Shown: positions 8,706 through 17,120, counted from the first letter of the stretch. The stretch: DNA of 64,000 nucleotides from an uncultured Clostridia bacterium (GCA_937920115.1 CALGVF010000082.1:11242-75241); one strand, 5' to 3'. Notes: generated by a model from the sequence alone, not told the origin. Program-made: numbers and translations.

Positions 8706-10251
8706 TATATTTGTACTCGACGAAAGAGGCAATAGACAACTATCGCTTTCAAAACTAATCGGCGGCGGGTATACAGACGCGTGGTTCACGAATTGCAGAG
8801 TGCGTTACAGATTATTCTGTGGCGCACGTTCCACAAAGAAATCCTATAATATAATAGGTTGCGAGCCGATTATAAAAATATTGTCGGATCCGCGCAGAAA
8901 TATTCTTGTTGCGCGTCAGAACGATAGCGATAACAGGCAATCGACTTTTGAAAATATCACAGGGCGTATTATTGATCTCGGTTTGGAAAACAGTTTTAAA
9001 ATTTCTAAAAACCCGCTCACAATTGAATACACTGCAACAGGTCAGCAGATAATCTTTCGTGGACTTAACAATCCAACATCTTTGAACGGTATCACTTTTG
9101 CTCACGGATATTTTACCGACGCGTATATCGACGAAGCGTTTGAAATTCCGACGTTCGAGGATTTTCGTAAACTCGACGGTTCAATTCGTGGTAAATTGCC
9201 CGACGATTTGTTTTTCCAAATCACAATGTGCTTTAATGCTTGGGACGGCGAATCATGGCTCAATGAAGAGTTTTTCAAAGGCAGACTCGACGACGACTAC
9301 GAAATGTTAGACCGTCCCGAAGTTCAATATCTCGATTACTTTAATCAAGACTTTATCGGACCTTACGGCAGGGGTTTATATCTCCACAAGTCAACTTACA
9401 AGATAAATGAATTTCGCGCCGCAGATTACGATTTATCGGCTCAGGAAATGAAACGCAAGTCCCCGAAGATATATCAGGTTGAATTCCTTGGAATGTTCGG
9501 TAATACGGGTTCGAGTGTTTACGATGAATTCAACGATTCTTTGATTCTTCCGTTATCGGCGTTTGTCGGCTCAGATAATATGGGCAGACCTGCGATGCAA
9601 TTTTATGACTTTGCAATCGGTATAGATATAGGCTTATCCGACGGCGAAGGTAAGAAAATCAAAATCGGCAAGAACGAGGACGCGACAAAGAAAGTCCGCG
9701 CGGCAACAACTATGTCGCTTTGTGCAGTTACGTCCGACCTCGAAAAAATGGTTGTCATTGATGAATACTACCACAGCAACAATGCGGCAGATAACACTTG
9801 CAACACCGACGATCGTGAAAATTTGGGATTACCCGCTCAAGCCGATCGAATTATGCAGTATATAGCAAAATGGTTCGACCAATACGGCGGCGGCTCGACA
9901 ATCCTTATGAACGGTCAAGTCAACGTTTACGTCGATTCGGCAGATGTGGGAGCGCGAGCCGTACTTGAAATGAAAGCGCGTGAATGGGGCTTCTATAACC
10001 TGCATTTCTTTGGCTCGACAAAAATCAGTATTCAATCTCGTATCGACTTTTGGCGTTTAATGATGGCTTACTCGTCATTTCTTGTTTGTGATAAATGTAA
10101 AAACCTTATCAGAGAGATAAAAAATGCCCGTAGAGGCAAAAAAGGTGAAGCCCGAGCCGATGTCGACGACCATATTTTAACTGCTACAGAATATGGATTT
10201 CAGCCGATTATCGGGCAACTGAAACGTTGGCGTTCGTTCAAAATGCACTAA
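8695..10251 (+). CDS. terL: terminase large subunit, PBSX type
   Basis: 518 aa. The ATPase domain has Walker A CGARSTKKS (about 42-50) and Walker B YIDEAFE (about 143-149). The RNase H-like nuclease domain has GIDIGLSD (about 308-315), YVDSADVGA (about 411-419) and DVDDHILTATEYG (about 489-501), with the three acidic positions present. It packages DNA into proheads. It stands apart from portal and TerS by about 18 kb, in the replication module, which is unusual. A promoter begins within a few bases of its stop codon. Confidence 0.92.
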   Translation: MRDDIFVLDERGNRQLSLSKLIGGGYTDAWFTNCRVRYRLFCGARSTKKSYNIIGCEPIIKILSDPRRNILVARQNDSDNRQSTFENITGRIIDLGLENSFKISKNPLTIEYTATGQQIIFRGLNNPTSLNGITFAHGYFTDAYIDEAFEIPTFEDFRKLDGSIRGKLPDDLFFQITMCFNAWDGESWLNEEFFKGRLDDDYEMLDRPEVQYLDYFNQDFIGPYGRGLYLHKSTYKINEFRAADYDLSAQEMKRKSPKIYQVEFLGMFGNTGSSVYDEFNDSLILPLSAFVGSDNMGRPAMQFYDFAIGIDIGLSDGEGKKIKIGKNEDATKKVRAATTMSLCAVTSDLEKMVVIDEYYHSNNAADNTCNTDDRENLGLPAQADRIMQYIAKWFDQYGGGSTILMNGQVNVYVDSADVGARAVLEMKAREWGFYNLHFFGSTKISIQSRIDFWRLMMAYSSFLVCDKCKNLIREIKNARRGKKGEARADVDDHILTATEYGFQPIIGQLKRWRSFKMH

Positions 10252-10255
10252 ACGC

Positions 10256-10284
10256 TTGCAGAACTACAAAAAGTGTGCTATACT
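10256..10284 (+). promoter_or_regulatory. sigma-A-type promoter for a possibly leaderless gene
   Basis: TTGCAG at 10256-10261, 17 bp, TATACT at 10279-10284, preceded by GTGTGC. The next ATG is at 10291, where transcription should begin. Confidence 0.75.
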
Positions 10285-10290
10285 TTGCCT

Positions 10291-10602
10291 ATGAAGAAGT
10301 TTTTCAAAAAGATTTGGGGATATATTCTCAAACCCTTTAAGTGGATTGCTGTAAACTGCAAAGACTGGCGCACTTTTGTCATATTTGCGATTGTCTACAT
10401 AGTATTGAGTTCAGAAGTGTGGGTGCCGTATATAATTGCTCTATGCATCGGATTGTCCACACCTGCAGGCATTGCTCTGTCGGGCTTTGCGACGGCTTGC
10501 TTTATTTTTTGGCAACTCCCGGGAACGCCGTTCTTGCTGATTTGTTTGGGTGTAACGGCGGGAATTAAAACATTATGGGATAAACACCGAAAGAAAAAAT
10601 AA
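10291..10602 (+). CDS. small membrane protein, possibly from a leaderless transcript
   Basis: 103 aa. A basic amphipathic N-terminus is followed by hydrophobic spans at about 28-45, 49-66 and 70-92, then a Lys/Arg tail. A longer frame from GTG 10273 exists but overlaps the -10 box, so ATG 10291 is used; that ATG lies 7 nt after the -10 box and no Shine-Dalgarno site fits. The function is unknown; a membrane-acting early protein or holin-like factor is possible but unsupported. Confidence 0.6.
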   Translation: MKKFFKKIWGYILKPFKWIAVNCKDWRTFVIFAIVYIVLSSEVWVPYIIALCIGLSTPAGIALSGFATACFIFWQLPGTPFLLICLGVTAGIKTLWDKHRKKK

Positions 10603-10612
10603 AAATAATTTT

Positions 10613-10661
10613 AAAATATTGTCAAAAAGTAGTTGACAATATTTTTTTATTGTGATAAGAT
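10613..10661 (+). promoter_or_regulatory. terminator-like inverted repeat carrying the next promoter (second copy)
   Basis: The arms are identical to those at 1007-1039: AAAATATTGTCAA at 10613-10625 and its complement at 10633-10645, 7-nt loop, T run. TTGACA (10633-10638) lies in the right arm and TAAGAT at 10656-10661 after 17 bp, with TGTG before it. Confidence 0.75.
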
Positions 10662-10690
10662 ATAGATACAAAAGCAGAAAGGAGAATGAA

Positions 10691-10996
10691 ATGAATAGAG
10701 AAGAGCAGATACAAGAAATGAGCAAAATTATCTGTGGTGTTTGCGAAATGGCACTCGGTGGTGACGGTGACGATTGCGCAGAAAGTTCAGATTATAGAAA
10801 GTGCGGAGTTTGTCGCGAAGTCGCCGAGAAGTTATACGATAAGTATTTGTATCGCAAGGCATTTGCATATAATAACGAATCGCCTGAACAAACGGCGTTT
10901 AAACGTGGGTATGCCCAAGGATATTGCGACGGCGAAGAAACTGTCAGTAAAGAATTACACAGAATTTTACAAGAAACGATAAAAGGAGTAAAATAA
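10691..10996 (+). CDS. hypothetical phage protein with Cys-rich N-terminal half
   Basis: 101 aa from ATG 10691, which has AAAGGAG 7 nt upstream; the frame extends further but without a site. It contains CGVCEMA...CAESSDYRKCGVC, a probable metal-binding cluster, then AEKLYDKYLYRKAFAY. This layout (Cys cluster, then an A-E-K-L-Y motif) recurs in the gene at 16139. No function is known to me. Confidence 0.65.
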   Translation: MNREEQIQEMSKIICGVCEMALGGDGDDCAESSDYRKCGVCREVAEKLYDKYLYRKAFAYNNESPEQTAFKRGYAQGYCDGEETVSKELHRILQETIKGVK

Positions 10997-10997
10997 C

Positions 10998-11717
10998 ATG
11001 AAAGGTTACAAGGCTTTTGAAAAAGGTTTAATTTGCCGCGGCAAGCAATACGTCGAGAACACAGTATTTGAAGAGGACGAGGCGGTTGTTGGCAAAAAGG
11101 GGATGCACTTTTGCAAAGACCCTTTGGCGGTTCTCGATTATTATCCGCTTGTAGACGATCGCGGCAATATATCGGAGTTTGCCGAGGTCGAGGCACTGGA
11201 TGAGCCTATGACCGATGATAATCAGATGTATTGCTCGAAAAAATTAAAAATAAAGGGGAAAATTAATTTTGCACAGTTGGTTCAAGCAAGCGTTAAGTTT
11301 GACTATGAAAAGACTGGCGAAACAAAGGTAAAAACAACTAAAAAATATTCCGCAAAGATAGACTCTTTAGGCGATTGCGCAAAGGTAGACTCTTCGGGTG
11401 ATTACGCAAAGATATACTCTTCGGGTGATTACGCACAGATACACTCTTCGGGTGATTTTGCACAGATAGGCTCTTCGGGCGATTCTGTAAAGATATGCTC
11501 TTTGGGCAAATATTCCGTTATTTGTTGTGCCGGGAATGATTCGATTGCGAAAGGTAAGGTTGGCTCATGGATAACGCTTTCCGAGTGGAAGTGGAACGAC
11601 GAAGAACAAGCCTATAATCCTATTTGTGTAAAAACGGAAAAGATAGACGGAGTTAAGATAAAAGCCGATACGTTTTATAAACTTCAAAACGGCGAATTTG
11701 TGGAGGTGACAGAATAA
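10998..11717 (+). CDS. DUF7666-like protein with decapeptide repeats
   Basis: 239 aa. The N-terminus (MKGYKAFEKGLICRGKQY, then KGMHFCKDPLAVLDYYP) matches the pattern of DUF7666 phage proteins. Residues about 118-175 are tandem ten-residue repeats of the form SSGDYAKIY, likely a beta-helix; the DNA repeats every 30 bp. The function is unknown. It starts 2 nt after the preceding stop and overlaps the next gene by 1 nt. Confidence 0.65.
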   Translation: MKGYKAFEKGLICRGKQYVENTVFEEDEAVVGKKGMHFCKDPLAVLDYYPLVDDRGNISEFAEVEALDEPMTDDNQMYCSKKLKIKGKINFAQLVQASVKFDYEKTGETKVKTTKKYSAKIDSLGDCAKVDSSGDYAKIYSSGDYAQIHSSGDFAQIGSSGDSVKICSLGKYSVICCAGNDSIAKGKVGSWITLSEWKWNDEEQAYNPICVKTEKIDGVKIKADTFYKLQNGEFVEVTE

Positions 11718-12043
11718 TGCGAACCGTTCAACTTTCAAATGCACAGATTTTAACAATTATGATTGCGCTGAAAAGATCCGAAGAACAACATAAAATGTCG
11801 GCATGCAAAGAAGAACTGTTAAACATTCGAGATTATTGCTACGCAAGAGCAAAAGCCGAATCGGACTTATACGACTTATTTAGGGAACTCGAAGCCTCAT
11901 CGCCCGAAAAAGAATCCGCAAGGCAGTTTGCAATAAAACTTGAATCGCGGTTTGCTTATGACGACGATAAAGACACGATAACAAAGAAAGAATTGCTTGA
12001 TATCGTAAAAGATATTTTAAAGGAGAAAGAGAATGATTTTTAA
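11717..12043 (+). CDS. hypothetical protein
   Basis: 108 aa, helical and charged, no recognised family. It overlaps the preceding stop by one base. The sequence AAGGAG...ATG at its 3' end (12020-12036) looks like the translation start of a further small gene that is now separated from its body by the TnpB element. Confidence 0.55.
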   Translation: MRTVQLSNAQILTIMIALKRSEEQHKMSACKEELLNIRDYCYARAKAESDLYDLFRELEASSPEKESARQFAIKLESRFAYDDDKDTITKKELLDIVKDILKEKENDF

Positions 12044-12100
12044 AAACATATAAAAACACAACTAAATGTATTGATTTTTACATATTTTAAAGATAAATTT

Positions 12101-13258
12101 ATGAAAACATATAAAACCGAAATAGAATTAAATCCATTACAGCAAGAAAAATTTTTGCGTACAATAGGTGTTTGTCGGTTTGTATATAATTTATTTTTAC
12201 AAAAGAATAAAGAGTTATATACTAAAAATAAAGATACTAATTTACCTAAATATATAAATAATTTTGAATTCAGTAAATGGTTAAATAACGAATTTATACC
12301 TGATAATCCTGAATATCAATGGATAAAAGAAGTATCAAGTAAAGCAGTACGACATGCTATAGATAACGCAAACAAAGCGTTCGCAAAATTCTTTGCACAT
12401 AAAAGTAATTTTCCGCGATTTAAAAAGAAAAACAAAAACGATTGTAGTATGTATTTTGTTAAAACAGACAAAAACACTAAAATCAAATGCGAAAGGCATA
12501 GAATAAAAATACCTACGCTTGGTTGGTGTAAATTAAAAGAATTTGGTTATATACCAACTGATAAAACAATAACAAGCGGAACAATTATTAAATATGCCGG
12601 AAGATTTTATATAAGTGTTTTAACAGATGAACCTATCAATATAAAATCTAATAATTCGCAAGACGGAATCGGGATTGACTTGGGCGTAAAGGATTTTGCG
12701 ATACTGAGTGATGATACTAAATACAAAACACTTAAACAAACTAAATTAAATAAAAGGCTAAAACGAGAGCAGAAAGCAATCTCGAAAAAGTATGAAACAA
12801 AAAAGAAAAATAAAAAGGAGGTTGCTACTTGTAAAAATATAGAAAAACAAATACTACGAGTACAAAAAATATATCGGCGAATAGCAAATACTCGAAACGA
12901 TTATCAAAATAAAATTATAAGCGAAATAATAAAACGAGAACCAAGTTTTATTACAATCGAAGATTTAAACGTTCGCGGTATGTTAAAGAATAGGCATTTA
13001 TCAAAAGCAATAGCAAATCAAGGATTTAATCAATTTGTTTCTAAACTTCAACACAAATGTGTTTTGAATGGAATAGAGTTAAGGCAAGTTGATAGATTTT
13101 ATCCGAGTTCTAAAATTTGCAGTGATTGCGGAAAGATAAAACAGGATTTAAAATTAAGCGATAGAATTTATATCTGTGAGTGCGGAAACATAATAGATAG
13201 AGATTTGAACGCGGCAATAAATCTTAAGTATGCCAAAGAATATAAAGTAATCGCATAA
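12101..13258 (+). CDS. tnpB: TnpB RNA-guided nuclease
   Basis: 385 aa from ATG 12101 (typical length); an in-frame TTG at 12071 is less likely. The RuvC parts are complete: GIDLGVKDFA with D193, ITIEDLNVRG with E287, and the final DRDLNAA motif near 366-372. A zinc ribbon lies between (CSDCGK at 340-345, CECGN at 359-363). TnpB uses an RNA from its own 3' end to cut DNA next to a short TAM and so keeps its element in place. Catalytic residues are intact, so this is not a TldR-like dead regulator. AT content is much higher than in neighbours, which suggests recent arrival. Confidence 0.92.
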   Translation: MKTYKTEIELNPLQQEKFLRTIGVCRFVYNLFLQKNKELYTKNKDTNLPKYINNFEFSKWLNNEFIPDNPEYQWIKEVSSKAVRHAIDNANKAFAKFFAHKSNFPRFKKKNKNDCSMYFVKTDKNTKIKCERHRIKIPTLGWCKLKEFGYIPTDKTITSGTIIKYAGRFYISVLTDEPINIKSNNSQDGIGIDLGVKDFAILSDDTKYKTLKQTKLNKRLKREQKAISKKYETKKKNKKEVATCKNIEKQILRVQKIYRRIANTRNDYQNKIISEIIKREPSFITIEDLNVRGMLKNRHLSKAIANQGFNQFVSKLQHKCVLNGIELRQVDRFYPSSKICSDCGKIKQDLKLSDRIYICECGNIIDRDLNAAINLKYAKEYKVIA

Positions 13259-13395
13259 TCAAGCGACTTTATATATGTACTCGTGGCTAACGAGGAATTA
13301 ACGACTGTGGACTGCTATACAAACCAAAGTAGGTTTACGAAATGGGGCAGGATGAAGCAGTAATGGGAATATCGCGAGATACCCGAATTCTAAAG
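13259..13395 (+). ncRNA. probable omegaRNA scaffold of the TnpB element
   Basis: Directly after the tnpB stop, with no ORF. It holds several local stems: CTCGT/ACGAG, AAACC/GGTTT, ACTGCT paired with AGCAGT around the latter, and GGG-(AA)-TATC-GCGA-GATA-CCC near the end, followed by GAATTCTAAAG. In TnpB systems the scaffold spans the 3' end of tnpB and the right end, and the guide is the flanking DNA; here the guide would begin with the AT-rich bases near 13396. Confidence 0.55.
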
Positions 13396-13411
13396 TATTA
13401 TATATTTTTAT

Positions 13412-13492
13412 ATGCTTTTAGTAGCAGAAGAATTGATTGCACAGGGAAGAATTAAAACAGTTAAAGTTTTGGAAGGTATTGAGGAAATCTAA
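13412..13492 (+). CDS. 26-aa ORF, possibly the 3' remnant of a gene split by the TnpB element
   Basis: MLLVAEELIAQGRIKTVKVL and six more residues, with no Shine-Dalgarno site of its own; its stop overlaps the next ATG (TAATG). A well-placed AAGGAGA...ATG just left of the element (12020-12036) lacks a body, so the two could once have been one small gene. This is inference; a free micro-ORF is possible. Confidence 0.4.
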   Translation: MLLVAEELIAQGRIKTVKVLEGIEEI

Positions 13493-13653
13493 TGAATATC
13501 CGCAAAATTAAGAAAATCGAAAAAGACGGCACAATCAAAGAAATAACAGTCGATTGGGATAAATTGCCCTGTGCAAAATGTGACAGAAGATACCATTTCT
13601 GTTGCCCGAAGCCCGACTGTTGGAATAAAAAAGCACAATACTGTATTTATTAA
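13492..13653 (+). CDS. small Cys-rich protein
   Basis: 53 aa. Contains CAKCDRRYHFCCPKPDC, six Cys within 17 residues and one later, a likely zinc knuckle. The start overlaps the preceding stop as TAATG, typical of translational coupling. No family recognised. Confidence 0.6.
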   Translation: MNIRKIKKIEKDGTIKEITVDWDKLPCAKCDRRYHFCCPKPDCWNKKAQYCIY

Positions 13654-13671
13654 AAAAGGAGAAAAACGAAT

Positions 13672-13872
13672 ATGAAATGTCCGGTATGTAACGGAGAAAC
13701 AAAAGTAATTTGCTCGAGAGCAACAGACAACTCGGTAATCAGATGGAGAAAATGCGTTGACTGCAAACAGTCTATCTACACCGAAGAATTACAAACCACA
13801 CACAATGTTTTCAAAAAAGCGCAGAACAATTATGCGACGGGATTAAGAAAGTTGAAAGGGGAAAAGGAATAA
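13672..13872 (+). CDS. NrdR-like zinc ribbon protein
   Basis: 66 aa. MKCPVCNGETKVI...RWRKCVDCKQSIYTEE follows the N-terminal zinc ribbon of NrdR (CPxC...CxxC, R-R-R-C-x-x-C), without the ATP-cone domain. Stand-alone ribbons of this type are common in phages; a role in nucleic-acid binding is likely but not shown. AAAAAGGAG precedes ATG. Confidence 0.7.
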   Translation: MKCPVCNGETKVICSRATDNSVIRWRKCVDCKQSIYTEELQTTHNVFKKAQNNYATGLRKLKGEKE

Positions 13873-13873
13873 A

Positions 13874-14167
13874 ATGAAAAAGTTTATTAAAGGTTCTTAC
13901 GAAATAAAAGACGATATTCCCGATTTAGACGTTTTTGTTGAAAAGCATAGAAAAGAATTTGAATATTTGATTTCGTATGCGAATAAAAGCAATATTGGCT
14001 TCAATATCGGAACGTCAGACAAAGGTGATGTTCTTTGCGAGTATAAAGTCGTCGGACAATCGCTTAAAGAGTGTAAAGCGGTAATGTCTGAATTCAAACG
14101 AATGTTAAAAATGATTTTCAAAAAGGTCAATCCGCTTTACGAGGGTAACGGCGACCAAATATTTTAA
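13874..14167 (+). CDS. hypothetical protein
   Basis: 97 aa, mixed alpha/beta composition with many Lys, no recognised family. It begins 1 nt after the preceding gene, inside the accessory operon. Confidence 0.6.
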   Translation: MKKFIKGSYEIKDDIPDLDVFVEKHRKEFEYLISYANKSNIGFNIGTSDKGDVLCEYKVVGQSLKECKAVMSEFKRMLKMIFKKVNPLYEGNGDQIF

Positions 14168-14185
14168 AAGATAGGAGATTACGCT

Positions 14186-14458
14186 ATGAATGACAAACCT
14201 ATAATACACACTTCTTTTAAGTCCTTAGCCAACCCCGTTGTAACGAAATGTAACGGCGATACTTATGAACTTGAAATGATTCAAAAATCAGTCGCAAAAG
14301 TTATGAAAGGAGTTATGGAAGAGGGCGAGAAAGTGTTGTATAAAGCAATGCTTGATTTTGCTAAAAGAGAGAAATTCACCGATATTTACTTAATAGACGA
14401 AGATTTCTTACGCTCGGCTATTGAAAACGAAATTAAAAGGAGAAAAGGTGAGAAATGA
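14186..14458 (+). CDS. hypothetical protein
   Basis: 90 aa, helical and charged, no recognised domain. ATAGGAG lies before ATG. It overlaps the DUF3310 gene by 4 nt. Confidence 0.6.
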   Translation: MNDKPIIHTSFKSLANPVVTKCNGDTYELEMIQKSVAKVMKGVMEEGEKVLYKAMLDFAKREKFTDIYLIDEDFLRSAIENEIKRRKGEK

Positions 14459-14808
14459 ACGACGTAGTAAATCACCCGTCGCATTATACCGACGGGAAAA
14501 TAGAAGTAATAACATACATCGACGATAAGAATTTCAATTATTGTCGCGGCAATGCAATTAAATACATTTCGAGAGCCGGCAAGAAAAATCCCGAAAAGGA
14601 AATCGAGGATTTAGAGAAAGCCAAATGGTATATACACCACGAAATTGAACGATTGCAGAAACTTAAAGCACAAAAAATAAAAGACCAAAAAATAAAAGAA
14701 AAAGCGAGCAAAAGAGCAAAAGAAAGTTGGACTGAATTGCCTAAAACGATAACTCGTTTTAACGGCGAAGAATACAACCCGGTATTAGACGACGAGGAGC
14801 AAAAATAA
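14455..14808 (+). CDS. DUF3310 protein (T7 gp1.7-like nucleotide kinase family)
   Basis: 117 aa. VNHPSHYTDGKIEVITYI, CRGNAIKYISRAGKK and DLEKAKWYIHHEIERL are the conserved blocks of DUF3310, whose T7 member gp1.7 is a nucleotide kinase. The C-terminus adds a Lys/Glu-rich low-complexity tail. Expected role: phage nucleotide metabolism. Confidence 0.85.
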   Translation: MNDVVNHPSHYTDGKIEVITYIDDKNFNYCRGNAIKYISRAGKKNPEKEIEDLEKAKWYIHHEIERLQKLKAQKIKDQKIKEKASKRAKESWTELPKTITRFNGEEYNPVLDDEEQK

Positions 14809-14812
14809 AAGA

Positions 14813-15226
14813 ATGCAACATCGAATAAGTTATATGTTAGGTGTAGGAAGCCCTGAACGCCCGAGATTAAACAATAACATCACAATCTCAAAAGACGAGT
14901 TTTGGACTAAGTTTTTAGTCGATTGTATAGACAATTTCGGATCTATAGCAGAATATAGAGGCTTTGATTTGCATTTGTCTGAAATGGGCTTTCTTTTCGG
15001 AATCGAGCCGTCTTATCAGTATGACGACGTATTGATAATCGGTATAATGTTTTCGGACAAAAAGAACTGCTTTATCGAGCGTGGCAGAGCGTTCGGAAGT
15101 TACGGAACTAAACAACTAACTAAAATTAAAGTTTATGCGGATTATAAACGGCAGTCAAAGTTTACAAAGTTTATAGACAAATGGTATGAACCGTTAGTAA
15201 AAAAATTGCAGGGGTGTAAAAAATGA
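14813..15226 (+). CDS. hypothetical protein
   Basis: 137 aa, no recognised family; mixed alpha/beta with aromatic residues, no Cys cluster. It overlaps the ASCH-like gene by 4 nt. Confidence 0.55.
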   Translation: MQHRISYMLGVGSPERPRLNNNITISKDEFWTKFLVDCIDNFGSIAEYRGFDLHLSEMGFLFGIEPSYQYDDVLIIGIMFSDKKNCFIERGRAFGSYGTKQLTKIKVYADYKRQSKFTKFIDKWYEPLVKKLQGCKK

Positions 15227-15798
15227 AAGTTTTAGCAAGCCTTAAGCCGTATTATTATTACTTAATCGGTGAAAAAATTAAGACACTCGAAATAAGAAAA
15301 TCGGATTTAAAAAATCTACCACAAGACGTTCTATTTTATATGAGTAAGGACGAAAAATCTTTTGCAAAGATACCGAAAGAGTTTCAAGAAAAATATCGCA
15401 AGCATTTCGGGAAAGTCGGAATAGAATTTATTTGTGATAAGTCGATTTGCCTTGATTATTACCCACAAGATTACACAGGTATGCCCGGTAAATTCTCGGA
15501 AATGATATGTAAGGAAAGTTGCTTATCTTACGACGAAATTATGGCATACAAGAAAGAGAAACTCGCTTACGGTTGGCACATTTCAAATTTGAAAGTTTAC
15601 GATAATCCACGGGAATTAAGCGAGTTTCGCCGCGAATGTCCTAATTATAAAGATTTGCCGGCATATGGTTACGTAAATTGCAATCAGTGCAGATATTCAT
15701 ATACTATCAACCGTTTTATTAAATGCCAAATCGCCGGGAATATACCAGTATTTTGCGCGCCGCAATCGTATATGTACATTAAAGAGGTAGAAGGATGA
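15223..15798 (+). CDS. ASCH/PUA-like phage protein with C-terminal Cys motif
   Basis: 191 aa. MKVLASLKPYYYYLIGEKIKTLEIRK matches the opening strand-helix-strand of ASCH-type PUA-like domains, thought to bind modified nucleic acid or RNA. The C-terminal quarter has CPNYKDL...CNQC...C...C, a possible zinc site. Function unknown. It overlaps both neighbours by 4 nt. Confidence 0.65.
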   Translation: MKVLASLKPYYYYLIGEKIKTLEIRKSDLKNLPQDVLFYMSKDEKSFAKIPKEFQEKYRKHFGKVGIEFICDKSICLDYYPQDYTGMPGKFSEMICKESCLSYDEIMAYKKEKLAYGWHISNLKVYDNPRELSEFRRECPNYKDLPAYGYVNCNQCRYSYTINRFIKCQIAGNIPVFCAPQSYMYIKEVEG

Positions 15799-16142
15799 AA
15801 AAAGAAGCCAAAGAAACGCCAGATTGGGGAATAATTCTCACTATTTGTATATCTGCAGTATTACTTGTCATACTCGTAACTTTTTGGGTTAGGAAATCAA
15901 TAGAGAACTATAACGAATGTATTGATAACAGTCCGTCGAAGAATTGGTTTGAGGAAGATTTGGAAACAACATTTCTTTCAACTGCCGTATATGTATTGGA
16001 TGTTAATGATGAAATTAAGGGCGAAATAATTGTTACAATCAAAGTCGAAATACAAGACAAAGAGCAATATTATCGGTGCTTATATAAACTAAAAAGTTAC
16101 GACACATTTAATTGGCACTGGGAATTAGTGAGGTATGTATGA
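15795..16142 (+). CDS. small single-pass membrane protein
   Basis: 115 aa. One membrane helix at about residues 12-31 (IILTICISAVLLVILVTFWV) flanked by charges, then a soluble, probably extracytoplasmic domain. No lipobox. Overlaps neighbours by 4 nt, as a member of the accessory operon. Confidence 0.6.
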   Translation: MKKEAKETPDWGIILTICISAVLLVILVTFWVRKSIENYNECIDNSPSKNWFEEDLETTFLSTAVYVLDVNDEIKGEIIVTIKVEIQDKEQYYRCLYKLKSYDTFNWHWELVRYV

Positions 16143-16729
16143 ATAGAGAAATAAAAAGAATTGCAAAAATAATGTGTGAGGGATACGGCGAATCCTGCAA
16201 ATATTGTCTAAAAGACCCTTGTAATATTGAATATATTGCCGAAAAATTATATAATGCAAATTATAGAAAAACAAATTCTAATTATCGCGAAAAGATAACA
16301 AAGCAAGCAATAAAAAAGTTTGTTGCTGAATTAAAACAAAAAACTGTAATGGTTGATATTCCTTGTGGAGATAAGTATATTAAAGCAAATATTTCAGCCG
16401 TTCTATGGGAACAAATCAATGCCATCGCAAAAACTCTTTACAATGCAGGATATCGCAAGGTTGACCTTGACAACGAAGCGGCAAAAGAAATTGCACTGCT
16501 GAAATCCGAACTAAAAAAGGAACTCGATGAACACGAGGCGTTTGTTAATAACATGAAAAACGTTCTTGAAATCGAAAAGAAAAATGCGGTTAGAGGGTTT
16601 GTGGAACAATTTAAAGAAAAAGCCCGCAAAGGTGCGTCTTACGATCCCGTAACATATAAATTTATCGAACGTGATTATACAGCAACGGAAAGCGAATTGA
16701 CAAAAATATTGGTGGAATTTTTAAAATGA
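16139..16729 (+). CDS. hypothetical phage protein of the Cys-cluster/AEKLYNAxYRK type
   Basis: 196 aa from ATG 16139, with GAGG 6 nt upstream. The N-terminus (IAKIMCEGYGESCKYCLKDPC, then AEKLYNANYRK) echoes the gene at 10691 and many phage proteins of unknown role; a second LYNAGYRKV follows near residue 100. The C-terminal half is coiled-coil (EIALLKSELKKELDEHEAF). Confidence 0.6.
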   Translation: MNREIKRIAKIMCEGYGESCKYCLKDPCNIEYIAEKLYNANYRKTNSNYREKITKQAIKKFVAELKQKTVMVDIPCGDKYIKANISAVLWEQINAIAKTLYNAGYRKVDLDNEAAKEIALLKSELKKELDEHEAFVNNMKNVLEIEKKNAVRGFVEQFKEKARKGASYDPVTYKFIERDYTATESELTKILVEFLK

Positions 16730-16986
16730 AAAAGATACATATTTATTACTTAAACAAAATTAAAGAAACGCTTGCAAAGGAATTTGCCGAGCAGGATTCG
16801 GAAGAACCCGACAAAAGAAAAATTTATATCTACGAAAGAACTCTTCGGCATTGGATTGATAAAGCACAATTATCTGACGACGAGTGGCTCGATTTATACA
16901 CGCTCATAGATTGGCAAAACGGCGATTGTGTTTCTGTCTTAAAAGCAAACGGTTGGGAAATTTTGGTAGGCGAGGTGAAAAAATGA
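16726..16986 (+). CDS. hypothetical protein
   Basis: 86 aa, acidic and aromatic, no recognised family. Overlaps neighbours by 4 nt each. Confidence 0.55.
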   Translation: MKKIHIYYLNKIKETLAKEFAEQDSEEPDKRKIYIYERTLRHWIDKAQLSDDEWLDLYTLIDWQNGDCVSVLKANGWEILVGEVKK

Positions 16987-17120
16987 CCGACACGCAAGCA
17001 TTGTTACTCATCATATTTATCGTTGCGTCTTTTGAGTCTGCGTTATTTTCAATAATCGTGGCAAGACTTGAAAAGCGTATCGAAAAATTAGAAAAGAAAC
17101 TTGAGGAGAAAGAAAAATGA
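16983..17120 (+). CDS. small membrane protein with coiled-coil tail
   Basis: 45 aa. A membrane helix at about 6-27 is followed by a Lys/Glu heptad tail (LEKRIEKLEKKLEEKEK). GAGGTGAAAAA precedes ATG 16983. This spanin-like or holin-accessory layout is common in phages, but no partner is nearby. Confidence 0.6.
   Translation: MTDTQALLLIIFIVASFESALFSIIVARLEKRIEKLEKKLEEKEK

Larger units (their letters stand above)
12044..13411 (+). mobile_element. IS200/IS605-type element with tnpB only (boundaries approximate)
   Basis: An AT-rich island contains tnpB and a structured 3' end and interrupts a run of tightly packed phage genes. No tnpA transposase is present. The left junction is uncertain: TTGAT, a known target/TAM pentamer of some IS605 elements, is at 12071-12075, while the gene start at 12034-12042 could mark an earlier junction. 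The right end lies after the hairpin and TTCTAAAG near 13388-13395. Without an empty site the ends remain inferred. Confidence 0.6.

Noticed and set aside
12101..13258. TldR-type inactive TnpB regulator
   Set aside because: All three RuvC acidic motifs and the zinc ribbon are present.
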